This document shows positions 9,327-18,198 of a DNA stretch of 48,747 nt, one piece after another. The stretch lies in contig JAJPHF010000096.1 of NCBI GenBank assembly GCA_021325365.1, forward strand, positions 1 through 48,747, in the 5' to 3' direction. Made by a program: the position numbers and the translations under genes. Position 1 is the stretch's first letter; each line of letters opens with the position of its first letter. The notes beneath the pieces were generated by a model. The model searched no databases. It was not told the origin of the DNA and saw only the letters and a program-made list of their open reading frames with translations. The stretch comes from Pseudomonadota bacterium (GTDB lineage: Bacteria > Chloroflexota > UBA6077 > JAJPHF01).

Positions 9327-10430
9327 ATGGATGCGACTCTTTCCCCGAATGGCGCCACGAGGTACATCGGCCAGGAGCGCTGCGGGCGGCTGCACGTGGC
9401 CACCATTCAGGGCGTCGTGACGCTGGAGCGCGCGGAGGCGGCCTGGCGGGTCGCGGGGCGCTCGCTCGAGGGCTGCCACATCAGCTCGCTGCTGTTCGAG
9501 CCGCGGCGGGGTGCGCTCTTCGCCGGTGTGAACAAGGGCGGCCTCCACGTGAGCCTGGACGGCGGCAAGACGTGGGAGCGGCGCATGCGCGGGCTCACCG
9601 AGGAGTACGTCTTCAGCCTGGCGGCGACCGAGCGGGACGGCCAGGTCGTGCTCTACGCGGGCACCGAACCGGCAGCCCTGTTCCAGAGCACGGACTACGG
9701 CGAGACCTGGGAGGAGCTGCCGGCGCTGCGGAACGTCCCCGGGACGGAGACCTGGTGGTTCCCGTCCCCGCCTCACGTCGCCCATGTGAAGGACATCACG
9801 TTCGATCCGCGGGACACGCGCACGATGTACGTCAGCGTCGAGCAGGGCGCGCTGCTGAAAAGCACCGACGGCGGGCAGACCTGGCGCGAGCTAGCGGGAT
9901 ACTCGCGGGCCGACGACCATGCCTACAAGGACGTGCACCGCGTGGCGCTGCGACCCTCCAACCCCGACGAGGTGTACTTCACCAGCGGGGCCGGGCTGTA
10001 CTACAGCGCCGATGGCGGCGAGACGTGGGACCATTTCACGGACGACAACGGGCGCATCGGCTACCCGGACGGCCTGCTGTTCTCACCCCAGGACGACAAC
10101 GTGCTGATCATGTCGGGCGCGAACCGCAACCCCGGGACCTGGCGCGAGACGCACGATGCGAACGCGGCCGTGGCCCGCAGCCGCGACGGCGGGCGGACCT
10201 GGGAGCTAGTGATGCGCGGGCTGCCCGACCACATGCGGTGCAACATCGAGGCGCTCAGCCTGGCGGCGTGGCCCGGCGGCTTCGACGTGTTCGCGGGCAC
10301 GACCGACGGCGACGTCTACACCGCCGAGAACCAGGGCGAGAACTGGTCGCGCATCGTCGGTGGGCTCGCGCCGGTCTCCAAGGGCCGCCACTACATGCCC
10401 CTGGTCGCCGCGGCCGGCAGCCGCCATTAA
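9327..10430 (+). CDS. BNR/sortilin-type beta-propeller repeat protein
   Basis: A 367-residue protein made of repeated Asp-box motifs: SLDGGKTWE, STDYGETWE, STDGGQTWR, SADGGETWD, SRDGGRTWE and a final NQGENWS. These give the spacing of a glycosyl-hydrolase/sortilin-like propeller. There is no signal peptide, so it is predicted to be cytoplasmic. ATG 9327 is preferred to an upstream start at 9093 because GAGGAGG lies 8 bases before it and the upstream extension is not protein-like. The function is not predictable: such propellers occur as exo-sialidase-like enzymes but often have no catalytic residues. It sits next to an amidohydrolase gene. Confidence 0.8.
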   Translation: MDATLSPNGATRYIGQERCGRLHVATIQGVVTLERAEAAWRVAGRSLEGCHISSLLFEPRRGALFAGVNKGGLHVSLDGGKTWERRMRGLTEEYVFSLAATERDGQVVLYAGTEPAALFQSTDYGETWEELPALRNVPGTETWWFPSPPHVAHVKDITFDPRDTRTMYVSVEQGALLKSTDGGQTWRELAGYSRADDHAYKDVHRVALRPSNPDEVYFTSGAGLYYSADGGETWDHFTDDNGRIGYPDGLLFSPQDDNVLIMSGANRNPGTWRETHDANAAVARSRDGGRTWELVMRGLPDHMRCNIEALSLAAWPGGFDVFAGTTDGDVYTAENQGENWSRIVGGLAPVSKGRHYMPLVAAAGSRH

Positions 10431-10456
10431 GCAGGTAGCCTCGGCTGGGCTTGAAA

Positions 10457-10515
10457 TCGCCGCCGTGAACGGTAGACGTGAGTGGCGTCCTCAGGCCCGC
10501 CGTTCACGGCGGCGA
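10457..10515. repeat. perfect 16-bp inverted repeat (hairpin) between two genes
   Basis: Positions 10457-10472 and 10500-10515 are exact reverse complements (TCGCCGCCGTGAACGG and its partner), separated by 27 bases. It starts 26 bp after the propeller stop codon. There is no U-tract, so it is not a textbook Rho-independent terminator. It could stabilise mRNA ends, stop transcription by another route, or be bound by a dimeric regulator. Confidence 0.7.
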
Positions 10516-10583
10516 CCGGAGTGCAAAGCAACTACGGCCCTAAGAGCCGTCGCTGCAGTGGCTGCGTATCGGAGGAGTGACCC

Positions 10584-11708
10584 GTGTTCAACGGCGTGAA
10601 AGTCCTCGACGTCCACAGCCATATCCACGACATTGGGATGACCGACCGGAGTCAGGCACCGCGCCTCGCGTACCAGTTCTGGCACGACCTCTTCTTCATC
10701 CAGGGCCTGGGAGCGTCCAAGTCCGTGCCTAGCCCCATCGCTCCAGGCAAGCACTCGGACCGGCCCGGCAACCGGGATGAGGACTTCCAGGCGGTCGCGA
10801 ACGCCCTCGCGAGGTATCTCGAAGCCCGCAAGATCGACGCGCAGATTCTCAGTCCGCACCCCCTCCAATTCCATGGCTGGATGGAGGATGAAATCCTCTT
10901 CAAGAGCTGGATTGGCTACCAGAACGACCTCGCCTTCAAGATCGTCCAGGCCCGTCCTGACGTCTTCGTAGGGTCCTGCCAGCTTCCCCAACGCGCCGAC
11001 GCGAAGGACACCGAGCATTGCCTCGAGGAGCTGGAGCGCTGCGTCACGGAGATGGGATTCGTGGCGGCTTATGTGTCCCCCGACCCCAACGGCAAAGGCA
11101 ACACCCCGCCCATGCACACGGCGTACTGGTATCCGCTCTATGCGAAGTGCCAGGAGCTGGGTGTCCCGATCCTGGTGCATGGCACGGACGTGCTGAACCC
11201 GCAGTTCCACGCCTGGGAGATGAACCGATACTTCGAGTTCAACTTCATGGTCCCGCAGTCGATTGCCACGGCGACGCTGCGGCAGCATCCCGAGGTTTTC
11301 GAGCGGTTCCCAGGGCTTCGGATCATCATCTGCCACTGTGGCGGGTTCATCGACCGCCTGGGCGAGAACGCGCCGTTCCGGGCCAAGGAGAACACGGATC
11401 GCTTGTCCGGGGGCCTCTTCTACGACACCGCCGCGTATGATCTGGACTTCATGGCGTTGGCGATCAAGCAGCGGGGCGTCGCGCAGTTTACCTTCGGCAC
11501 CGAGGCCCCGGGCTCGGGCCTCGACCTACGGCCGGGCACGCAGCGCACCGCGGACGACCTCGTCCCGATGTTCGAAGAACACGCCGCGCTCAGCTTCCTG
11601 AGCGACGAGGATAAGACGGACATCCTGCACCGCACGCCCGCCAAGCTGGCTCCAGGGCTGGCCGATGCCGCCGCCCAGAACGCCAAGGCCCGTGTGAAGG
11701 CGTACTAG
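10584..11708 (+). CDS. amidohydrolase-2 family protein
   Basis: 374 residues starting at GTG 10584, with GGAGGAG about eight bases upstream. The metal-site motif VLDVHSHIHD is at the N-terminus, further conserved positions are ILVHGTDV and IIICHCGGFIDR, and the C-terminal TFGTEAPGSG occupies the place of the last acidic ligand (Glu rather than the usual Asp). The family carries out hydrolysis or nonoxidative decarboxylation of aromatic-derived acids. It lies 62 bp upstream of the Rieske oxygenase alpha subunit on the same strand, so the two probably work in one pathway. Confidence 0.87.
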   Translation: MFNGVKVLDVHSHIHDIGMTDRSQAPRLAYQFWHDLFFIQGLGASKSVPSPIAPGKHSDRPGNRDEDFQAVANALARYLEARKIDAQILSPHPLQFHGWMEDEILFKSWIGYQNDLAFKIVQARPDVFVGSCQLPQRADAKDTEHCLEELERCVTEMGFVAAYVSPDPNGKGNTPPMHTAYWYPLYAKCQELGVPILVHGTDVLNPQFHAWEMNRYFEFNFMVPQSIATATLRQHPEVFERFPGLRIIICHCGGFIDRLGENAPFRAKENTDRLSGGLFYDTAAYDLDFMALAIKQRGVAQFTFGTEAPGSGLDLRPGTQRTADDLVPMFEEHAALSFLSDEDKTDILHRTPAKLAPGLADAAAQNAKARVKAY

Positions 11709-11770
11709 CAGTCCGTCGCTGAAGTCGCGCGCTGGTCCACACGGCAGCGACAGGAGCAGGAGGCAACAGA

Positions 11771-13171
11771 GTGGCCCGCCCGGATTCGGCGATGCGGCAC
11801 CTGGTCGACCTGGAGCACGGCGTCATCAGCCGTGAGGTCTTCGTGAGCGAGGAGGTCTACCAGCGCGAGCAAGAGCATATCTTCGCGCGCGCCTGGCTGT
11901 TCGTTGGGCACGAGAGCCAGATCCCCCATCCTGGTGACTACTTCGTCTCCTGCATGGGCGAGGAGTCCGTCATCCTTACCCGCGACCTGCAGGGCGGGAT
12001 TCACGTCCTGCTCAATACCTGCCGGCACCGCGGCATGAAGGTGTGCCGCTACGACGAGGGCAACACGCAGACGTTCACCTGCCCGTACCACGGCTGGACG
12101 TACTCCGTCGACGGCCGTGTAGTGCAGGTGCCGGGCGACTTGCTGGGCGTACCGCGCTTTGAGGATGCCTACCACGGGGAGCTCGACAAGGACGCGTGGG
12201 GGCTCGTACACGTCGCGCAGCAGGTGAATTACAAGGGCACCATCTGGGCCACGTGGGACCCCGCCGCCCCGCCCTTCCTCGAGTACCTGGGGGGCATGCG
12301 GCTCTGGCTCGACGCCTTGCTGGACTGCAGGGACGGCCGCGAGGGCGGCTCCCAGGCGATCGTCGGGGTGCAGAAGTACCGGCTGCGCAGCAACTGGAAG
12401 TTCGCCGTGGAGAACAACATCGGCGACTTCTACCATGGCGCCACGACGCATAAGTCGGTGGAGGCGGTGAACATCTTCGGCGATGGTGGCGCCCGGCAGA
12501 CGCGCTCGGGGCGGCCCCAGAACAAGAGCCGTGGCGGCCGCCGCCGGGACGGCGCCGTATCGTTTCCAGCGCTCGGCCACGGGGCCCGCGACGGTGTGCC
12601 GGACCTGCGCGACGACGACGCGCCGGTGTTCGAGGACCCGGTCGTCCGCGAGTACTACGAGCAGGTCTACGCCGAGCGCGAGCGGCGCCTGGCGGGCCAG
12701 CCGCGACCCTACGGGGGCGGCGCCATCTTCCCGAACATGTCGTTCCATAGCCCGTTCCCGCGGACCATCCTGGTGTCGCAGCCGCGCGGCCCCCTGCTGT
12801 CCGAGTCGTGGCGCTGGTACCTGGTGGACGCGGATGCCCCGCGTGAGGTGCAGGACATGCTGCGCCACTACTTCATGCGCTACTACGGGCCGGCCGGCAT
12901 GGTCGAGCAGGACGACGCCGAAAACTGGCGCTACGCATCGGAAGCCAGCCGCGGCGTCATCGCGCGGCGCTACCCGTACAACTACCAGATGGGGCTCGGC
13001 CACGCCCGCCCCGTGGAGAGCATGCCGGGCGCCGTGGATGGCGGGGGCTTCTTCAGCGAGGAGAATGCGCGGAGTTTCTTCGGCCGCTGGGCCCAGCTCA
13101 TGGACGCGACGAGCTGGGCTGAGCTGCGGGCCGCGGGCGAGGGGAGAGCCAATGGCCGTCGTCGCGAGTGA
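11771..13171 (+). CDS. aromatic-ring-hydroxylating oxygenase, alpha subunit (Rieske)
   Basis: 466 residues. The N-terminal Rieske [2Fe-2S] site is CRHRG (Cys84, His86) plus CPYHGW (Cys104, His107). The mononuclear iron site is GDFYHGATTH (Asp219, His222, His227), with the third ligand probably in the acidic stretch EQDDAEN. The start GTG at 11771 follows an AGGAGG. The C-terminus overlaps the beta-subunit gene by 20 bp, indicating translational coupling. The enzyme would insert oxygen into an aromatic ring with electrons from a ferredoxin and reductase; a Rieske ferredoxin is encoded at 17870. The stretch at residues 240-285 is rich in Arg/Gly and reads unusually, so a compensating pair of frameshifts is possible there. 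Confidence 0.93.
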   Translation: MARPDSAMRHLVDLEHGVISREVFVSEEVYQREQEHIFARAWLFVGHESQIPHPGDYFVSCMGEESVILTRDLQGGIHVLLNTCRHRGMKVCRYDEGNTQTFTCPYHGWTYSVDGRVVQVPGDLLGVPRFEDAYHGELDKDAWGLVHVAQQVNYKGTIWATWDPAAPPFLEYLGGMRLWLDALLDCRDGREGGSQAIVGVQKYRLRSNWKFAVENNIGDFYHGATTHKSVEAVNIFGDGGARQTRSGRPQNKSRGGRRRDGAVSFPALGHGARDGVPDLRDDDAPVFEDPVVREYYEQVYAERERRLAGQPRPYGGGAIFPNMSFHSPFPRTILVSQPRGPLLSESWRWYLVDADAPREVQDMLRHYFMRYYGPAGMVEQDDAENWRYASEASRGVIARRYPYNYQMGLGHARPVESMPGAVDGGGFFSEENARSFFGRWAQLMDATSWAELRAAGEGRANGRRRE

Positions 13172-13688
13172 GTCGCAGATCGCACGCGCGCTGCTGACGC
13201 TCGAGGTGCAGGAGTTCCTGTACCAGGAGGCCGACCTGCTCGACGCGCGGCGGTTCGCGGAGTGGCTGGACCTGTTCGCCGAGGACCTGCGCTACTTCAT
13301 GCCGATGCGGCGCAACGTGGGCTCCGCGCACCCCGAGCTGGAGATGACCCGCGAGCAGCAAGACGTGTGCTGGATGGACGAGAGCAAGCCGACCCTGGCC
13401 AAGCGGGTGGCGCAGCTCCTCACGGGCGTGCACTGGGCCGAGGAGCCATACTCGCGGGTCTGCCACATGGTGTCGAACGTGCGCGTGCTGGAAGCGACGG
13501 AGGCGCAGGTCACGGTGGGCTGCCGCTTTCTGGTCTACCGTAATCGCCAGACCGAGGACACGGAGCTGTTCGTCGGGCGGCGCACCGATGTGCTCCGGCG
13601 AGAGGGGGACCAGTGGCGCATCGCCCGGCGGGAGATTCTTCTCGATCAGAACGTCCTGCTGGCGAATAACCTGACCGTCTTCTTCTGA
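13152..13688 (+). CDS. aromatic-ring-hydroxylating oxygenase, beta subunit
   Basis: 178 residues with the SnoaL/NTF2-like fold of the small subunit of alpha3-beta3 dioxygenases. Typical features are EVQEFLYQEADLLDARRF..WLDLFAEDLRYFMP near the N-terminus and LFVGRRTDVLRR followed by IARREILLDQN near the C-terminus. The ATG at 13152 lies inside the end of the alpha gene with GGGAGAG just upstream. The beta subunit is structural and shapes the active site but carries no cofactor. With the alpha gene it forms a complete terminal oxygenase; no reductase gene is adjacent. Confidence 0.92.
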   Translation: MAVVASESQIARALLTLEVQEFLYQEADLLDARRFAEWLDLFAEDLRYFMPMRRNVGSAHPELEMTREQQDVCWMDESKPTLAKRVAQLLTGVHWAEEPYSRVCHMVSNVRVLEATEAQVTVGCRFLVYRNRQTEDTELFVGRRTDVLRREGDQWRIARREILLDQNVLLANNLTVFF

Positions 13689-13737
13689 GCGGCGCGGCGC
13701 GCAACGGCCCCTGGCCACTTGGGCGCGGCCCGCTCGC

Positions 13738-15129
13738 TCACGGCGACTCCCTCGGGTGCGCGTCCCGGCGTGGACCGTACCGTTCCGCCGGCGTGCCGAG
13801 GGCGGCCGGCTGCGCCGGCGCCGCGCTCAACGGCTCGGCGGCGGGCTGGCTCGCGTGGCCGTTTTCGCCAGCCTTGCGGCGCACGGCGTCGCGCGACCCC
13901 TCCACGATGAACTTGCGCAGCGCGACGAGGTGCGTGTCCGTGGGGGAGAGGTACTCCGGTGTGAACCAGCGGCACGGGGACGCCACGTTATCGTCCTGGG
14001 CGCTGAAGTTGTAGTTCTGGCTCCAGTTATGGAACAGGAAGAAGCGTGTGCGCTCGCAGAGGCGTCCCAGGGCGCTGGGACGGCGGGCATGGTGGAAGTA
14101 GAGGATGCGCGACAGGTTTGGCTTCACGGGCACCGCGTAGCGCGTGTACATGTACCTGCCGTAGTTCACGCGGACCGCACAGGGCAGGTGGTGCGCGCTG
14201 CTCCACTCCTCATTGGTCTCGTAATCTTTCCTGCGCTCGTTGAACAGCATGAAGAACCACCGCCAGAGCAGGCGATAGCGGTGCAGCGGCCATACGCCAT
14301 CCACCCCCGGGTAATACATCTGGTAGGGCGCGGGCTTGCCGTCCTTCGCGTAGTAGCTCCGATTCGTGCCCACCGCGGTGAGCGCGCGGCCGTTCACGAC
14401 CTTCGAGCGCGGCCCGAGCGGGGTTCGGGGGCGGCCCAGGTGAATGCCGGTGAGCTGTTTGACGCAGTTACGGTGGACGAAGAAGCAGTTGTGCGCGTCC
14501 ATCTGGTTCTCGATGGCGACCAGCCAGTTCGTGTACCAGTACGAATAGCTACTGAGTAGCACCGACGTCTCGGGCTCGAAGAACTCCGGCGGCACGTCCT
14601 CTTCGATCGGCGCTGGCGCGCCATCGCCCATCCAGACGAACACCCAGCCGCGGAGGGTGCGCGTCGGGTACGTTCGGGCGCGTAGATCCCCAACCATCCG
14701 GGAGTCCGGCCCCTCGGTCAGGAAGGCCGCGCACTCGCCGCGGCCGTCGAAGCAGGCGCCGTGGTATGGACAGGTGACGAACCCCTTGTAGAAGCAGTCG
14801 CCCTCCGAGAGGCTGGCGCCACGGTGCGGGCACACATCGGTCAGGGCGACCACCTCGCCCTGCGCGTCGCGGAAGAAGACCATATCGTCGCCGAGCATGA
14901 GCCAGAACAGCGGCTTGCGCCCCACTTTGCTGGCCGGCAGGGCGGGATACCAGTACTCGCGCAGCCCGAGCGGCGGGATGGATGCACGCACGTCGCCGGG
15001 GACCCACTGCGTAGGTGGCACGAGGTAACCGTTGTCGCAGGCAGCGGGCGCCTCGAGGATGCCCTTGGTCTTCTGTGCCGCTAGCTCTTTCTCGATCTGG
15101 TTCTCGAACCGTCGGTCCCAGGCCCCCAT
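13738..15129 (-). CDS. Rieske [2Fe-2S] mononuclear-iron oxygenase
   Basis: 463 residues, single-component terminal-oxygenase type resembling phthalate, vanillate or carbazole oxygenases. The Rieske site is CPHRG (Cys100, His102) and CPYHG (Cys120, His123). The catalytic iron motif is visible as MDAHNCFFVH in the C-terminal half. The ATG at 15129 has AGGAG seven bases before it; a longer in-frame extension toward 15210 is not protein-like. The C-terminus ends in an Ala/Pro-rich tail. It is transcribed toward the two-subunit oxygenase, with about 50 bp between the convergent stops. An ISAs1-type element lies 135 bp upstream and may affect its expression. Confidence 0.9.
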   Translation of the reverse strand: MGAWDRRFENQIEKELAAQKTKGILEAPAACDNGYLVPPTQWVPGDVRASIPPLGLREYWYPALPASKVGRKPLFWLMLGDDMVFFRDAQGEVVALTDVCPHRGASLSEGDCFYKGFVTCPYHGACFDGRGECAAFLTEGPDSRMVGDLRARTYPTRTLRGWVFVWMGDGAPAPIEEDVPPEFFEPETSVLLSSYSYWYTNWLVAIENQMDAHNCFFVHRNCVKQLTGIHLGRPRTPLGPRSKVVNGRALTAVGTNRSYYAKDGKPAPYQMYYPGVDGVWPLHRYRLLWRWFFMLFNERRKDYETNEEWSSAHHLPCAVRVNYGRYMYTRYAVPVKPNLSRILYFHHARRPSALGRLCERTRFFLFHNWSQNYNFSAQDDNVASPCRWFTPEYLSPTDTHLVALRKFIVEGSRDAVRRKAGENGHASQPAAEPLSAAPAQPAALGTPAERYGPRRDAHPRESP

Positions 15130-15264
15130 CGCACACTCCTGCTCTGCCAGCTTCCGCCCGGGCGGTCTTCGGTACGGCGAACTATACGAGAACGGGCCGC
15201 GCTGCGCCATGCGGCTCCCCAGTGCACCAGACCTTCATCTGGGCTGGGCGATGGGACGAACCGA

Positions 15265-15282
15265 CAGGGCGATTGCATCTTA
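15265..15282. repeat. left terminal inverted repeat of the ISAs1-type element
   Basis: Eighteen bases, exact reverse complement of 16520-16537. It overlaps the stop codon of the restored transposase frame (TAA on the minus strand at 15280-15282). Confidence 0.9.
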
Positions 15283-16439
15283 ATGGCCGGCCGCGAGTCC
15301 GCCGAGGAGCAGGTGCAGGTAGGCGTCGTCGAGAGCAGCGCGGAAGCGTTTGGAGGCGAGGCTGCCCGATGAGTCCGTTCCTGGCGCAAGAGATTGAGCG
15401 CGAGCTGGCGGAGGATGGCCAGGTTGTGCGCGCCGTCGCCCACGCGCACGGAGCAGGCATCTTCATGGAACAGCACGTCGAGCACCCAGTGCAGGTTGTT
15501 TTCGACCTGCCAGTGTTGCCGGATCGCCTGGCCGAGGATCGCCGCGTCGGGAGGCAGGCTGGTCAGGTAGTAGCGCGTGTCGCTGCTCCGCTGTGCCCCG
15601 CCCCGCCGCTCGGCCTGGACCTGGACGACCGAGCGTAGGCCCGGCCAGGCCCCACCGGGGTCCAGACAGGCCAGCAAGTCCGGATCGCTCAGCGCGTGGT
15701 AGCGCCGCCGCTCCACGCGGCCATGCCCCTTGTCGAGCGTGTGGATGGTATCCTCCGCCGCGGGCTCCCACCGCTCCATAGCGACCGGATCCCGGTCGGC
15801 AAACGCCGTCTGGACCGTACGCTTCAGGGGGGGCTGATTGCCCTTGAGGGCGAGCAGGTAGTCCGCCCCCTGCTCCTGCACCTGGGCGGCGATGGCCGTC
15901 TGGCAGCCCATCGCGTCGATGGTGACTACACAGCCCTCCAGGTGGAGCAGCCGCAGCAAGCGGGGATTCGCCGTGATCTCGTTCGACTTCGCCGCGGTCG
16001 CTTCCTGCCCCAGCACGAGCTGGCTGGCAGTCGCCCAGGCCCTGACCAGGTGCACCGCCGCGCGGCCATGGTCTCGATCCGCCGAGCGCCGCAACGTCTT
16101 GCCATCCACGGCGATCACCTGGCCGTCCGCGTCGCGGAGCAGGGCCTGCACCCAGCCGATGAAGCACTGCTGGAACTCCGCGGGATCCAGCCGGGCAAAC
16201 ACCCGGCCCAACGTGTCATGCGACGGGATGCCGCCCGGCAACGTGAGAAACGTGCGCAGCCACGCCTCCTTGGCACGCCCGAACGTCTCCACCGCCACCC
16301 AATCGTCGGCGCCACACAGGACTGCGCAGAGCGCAATCGTCACCAGCTCGCCTAAGCGGTGAATACGGGTCCGCTCTACGCGCGGGTCCGTCAGGCCCGC
16401 CAACTGCGCCTCAATCCCCGTCCACGGCGTGGGCTCCAT
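15280..16439 (-). pseudogene. ISAs1-family transposase with C-terminal frameshift
   Basis: DDE transposase of the ISAs1 family. The N-terminal H-repeat-associated domain reads DPRVERTRIHRLGELVTIAL, the catalytic core contains VIAVDGKTLRRS and VVTIDAMGCQ, and the C-terminal part has RQHWQVENNLHWVLDV followed by LNLLRQE. Near 15364-15367 a run of G appears to have lost one base: restoring it continues the protein as GSLASKRFRAALDDAY to a TAA at 15280, giving about 386 residues. As read, the frame runs past the IS end into the flank. It is either a recent inactivating deletion or a sequencing error in the G-run. The start at 16439 is the conserved Met (MEPTPW). Confidence 0.88.
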
Positions 16440-16519
16440 CCGCGACCTCCTCCTGGGCTCTGGCCCAGCTCCGGTCGCTAGTATGCTCCGACCGCCCCCG
16501 GCCCGCATCCTTGACGCAA

Positions 16520-16537
16520 TAAGATGCAATCGCCCTG
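16520..16537. repeat. right terminal inverted repeat of the ISAs1-type element
   Basis: Exact reverse complement of 15265-15282; marks the right boundary of the insertion sequence, 17 bp before the promoter at 16555. Confidence 0.9.
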
Positions 16538-16554
16538 GTGTCCCGTGCAGTGCG

Positions 16555-16583
16555 TTGACGGAGCGTCGGGGCGCTGCTATGAT
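16555..16583 (+). promoter_or_regulatory. sigma-70-type promoter
   Basis: TTGACG at 16555-16560 and TATGAT at 16578-16583 with a 17-base spacer, one mismatch from consensus in each box. It would start transcription near 16590, about 170 bases before the bicupin gene at 16760, and could drive the whole plus-strand run to 22238. It lies just outside the insertion-sequence end. Confidence 0.65.
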
Positions 16584-16759
16584 CGCGCCACGAGCCGATC
16601 TGGTCACATGTGCCGGCGATACGTAGCGCGCTGACTGGAGCAGGAGGCGCCGGATACGGGTGCGGGCGACCGTCACGGCAAGAGGAGTGTGTGCGCTTGT
16701 GACAGTCTCGCCTCGGCTCTGCGACGGCCGGCTGTCTTGACGGGCACTTGGGAGGCGAG

Positions 16760-17746
16760 ATGACCACGATCTGGCAGCGCGAGACAATCTCACAGGACAT
16801 TATGGAGCAGGTCGGGCCGCGCGGTCAGCGCGTGCACCTCATTAAGCCCGTGCCGTCGGCGAGCGTGCGATCGTGGGCGGGCGATGTGCCGTTCTGGCGC
16901 ACGGACCTGCACGCGGTCGCCGCGCCCGACGCGACTGATCCCGCATCCGAGCCATTGCTGCTCGTGGAATGCGAGGGTTGGCGGCTCAAGCTGACCAAGC
17001 GCGGCGTGGCGAGCCCGTACGCCTGGCGCCACATCGACGCCGACGAGGCGTTCTTCGTGCATCGCGGCGCCGCGCTCATCCAGACGGAGCTTGGCCAGCT
17101 CGACGCGCCGGCCGGGCGGTTCGTGGTGATAGGGCGGGGTATTGCTTACCGAGTGCTCCCTACCTCGGCCGACTTCCTCGCGCTGATCATCGAGACCGAC
17201 AAGCCGCTAGGGCTGCACGAGTCGGTGTATGCGGGTGAGGTACCGCTCATCGCGCCGACGTTTCCTTGCATGCTGCCGGAGCCGAATAGGCAGGATATCT
17301 GGGAGGAGCGGCTAGTCACGCACCACTGGTCGGCCAGCGCGCAGCGGCCCTACGACCCGCTGCGCGTGAAGAAGATCGTCGGCAAGGCGCGGCTCGTCTA
17401 TGGGATCGACGTCGAAGCGATTCCGGCGCACTCGCCGACGGCCCCCCTACCGGGCCTCCCCTTCGAGCTGTTCGAGTGCCCCACCATGGAGCTGCAGATT
17501 TCGAAGCGCGCCGATCCCCTGCCGTTCTACGACCGCAACGTGAATCGCAGCGAGGTCGAGTTCTGCCATCTGGGCAACGCCGACCAGGACACCGAGTTGG
17601 GCTACGTCGAAGCCGGCCCGGGCATCTTCTACAACCTGCCCTCTGGCATCGAACACGCGCCGGCCAATCGTCGCGCGCCGCTCGTGAACCTGATCTGGGA
17701 GAGCGAAGGGCGGGTCGCGGTCAACCCGGCTATCCTGCCAGCCTAG
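16760..17746 (+). CDS. bicupin protein, homogentisate 1,2-dioxygenase-like
   Basis: 328 residues with two cupin-like halves. The first has WRHIDADEAFFVHRG with GRFVVIGRGIAYRV. The second begins PFYDRNVNRSEVEFCHLG and ends GIFYNLPSGIEHAP. The layout and these motifs resemble homogentisate dioxygenase relatives that open aromatic rings with ferrous iron; exact ligand positions cannot be assigned with certainty. ATG 16760 has GGGAGGCGAG directly upstream and is preferred over 16748. It is the first gene of the plus-strand run behind the promoter at 16555. A second bicupin lies at 22366. Confidence 0.72.
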   Translation: MTTIWQRETISQDIMEQVGPRGQRVHLIKPVPSASVRSWAGDVPFWRTDLHAVAAPDATDPASEPLLLVECEGWRLKLTKRGVASPYAWRHIDADEAFFVHRGAALIQTELGQLDAPAGRFVVIGRGIAYRVLPTSADFLALIIETDKPLGLHESVYAGEVPLIAPTFPCMLPEPNRQDIWEERLVTHHWSASAQRPYDPLRVKKIVGKARLVYGIDVEAIPAHSPTAPLPGLPFELFECPTMELQISKRADPLPFYDRNVNRSEVEFCHLGNADQDTELGYVEAGPGIFYNLPSGIEHAPANRRAPLVNLIWESEGRVAVNPAILPA

Positions 17747-17869
17747 CGCCCCGCGAGTCGGGAGCACGGAACGGTCCGTCAGCCATCCGCGTGCCAGGGC
17801 CAGGCGCAGGTCGCCGAGCCCCGAGGGCTCGTCTGATTCCTGCGCTACCTGGGGACGTAAGGAGAGCCA

Positions 17870-18184
17870 GTGCCGATCATCAAGGCCTGTACCCTCAGCG
17901 AGCTGGGGGACCCCGACGCCCGGCCGGTCGAGGTGGGCGATCTCGAAGTGCTCGTCGTCCGGTCGGGTGGGCAGCTCTACGCCTGTCAGCGCTACTGCAC
18001 GCACGAGGAGTTCCCCCTGGAGTTCGGCCAGGTGCACGACAACGTGCTGCGCTGCACGTACCACGGCGCCGAGTTCGACCTGAACAGCGGCGCCGTGCTG
18101 CGACTGCCGGCGACGGAGGGCCTGCGCCTATTTCCGGTGCGCGTCGTAGGCGACGAGGTGCTCGTCGAACTGCCAGACGCCTGA
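17870..18184 (+). CDS. Rieske-type ferredoxin
   Basis: A 104-residue soluble [2Fe-2S] Rieske protein of the BphF/nitrite-reductase small-subunit type. Cluster ligands are Cys43 and His45 in CTHEEF and Cys62 and His65 in CTYHGAEF. The start GTG 17870 follows AAGGAGAG. Such ferredoxins carry electrons from a reductase to ring-hydroxylating oxygenases; likely partners are the oxygenases at 11771-13688 and 13738-15129, although no reductase gene is visible. It is 14 bp upstream of the M24 gene and so probably co-transcribed with it. Confidence 0.9.
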   Translation: MPIIKACTLSELGDPDARPVEVGDLEVLVVRSGGQLYACQRYCTHEEFPLEFGQVHDNVLRCTYHGAEFDLNSGAVLRLPATEGLRLFPVRVVGDEVLVELPDA

Positions 18185-18198
18185 CCGAGGGGAGCGCG

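Larger units (their letters stand above)
15265..16537 (-). mobile_element. ISAs1-type insertion sequence
   Basis: A 1,273-bp element bounded by perfect 18-bp terminal inverted repeats (15265-15282 and 16520-16537, reading CAGGGCGATTGCATCTTA inward). It holds one transposase gene on the minus strand. The bases next to the two ends do not form a target-site duplication (CGAACCGA on the left, GTGTCCCG on the right), which suggests that one flank was rearranged after insertion. The element separates the minus-strand Rieske oxygenase from the plus-strand bicupin operon. Confidence 0.88.

Noticed and set aside
12420..12640. Frameshift pair inside the Rieske alpha subunit
   Set aside because: The Arg/Gly-rich stretch is odd, but the frame stays open and the motifs on both sides fit, so I kept one intact gene.
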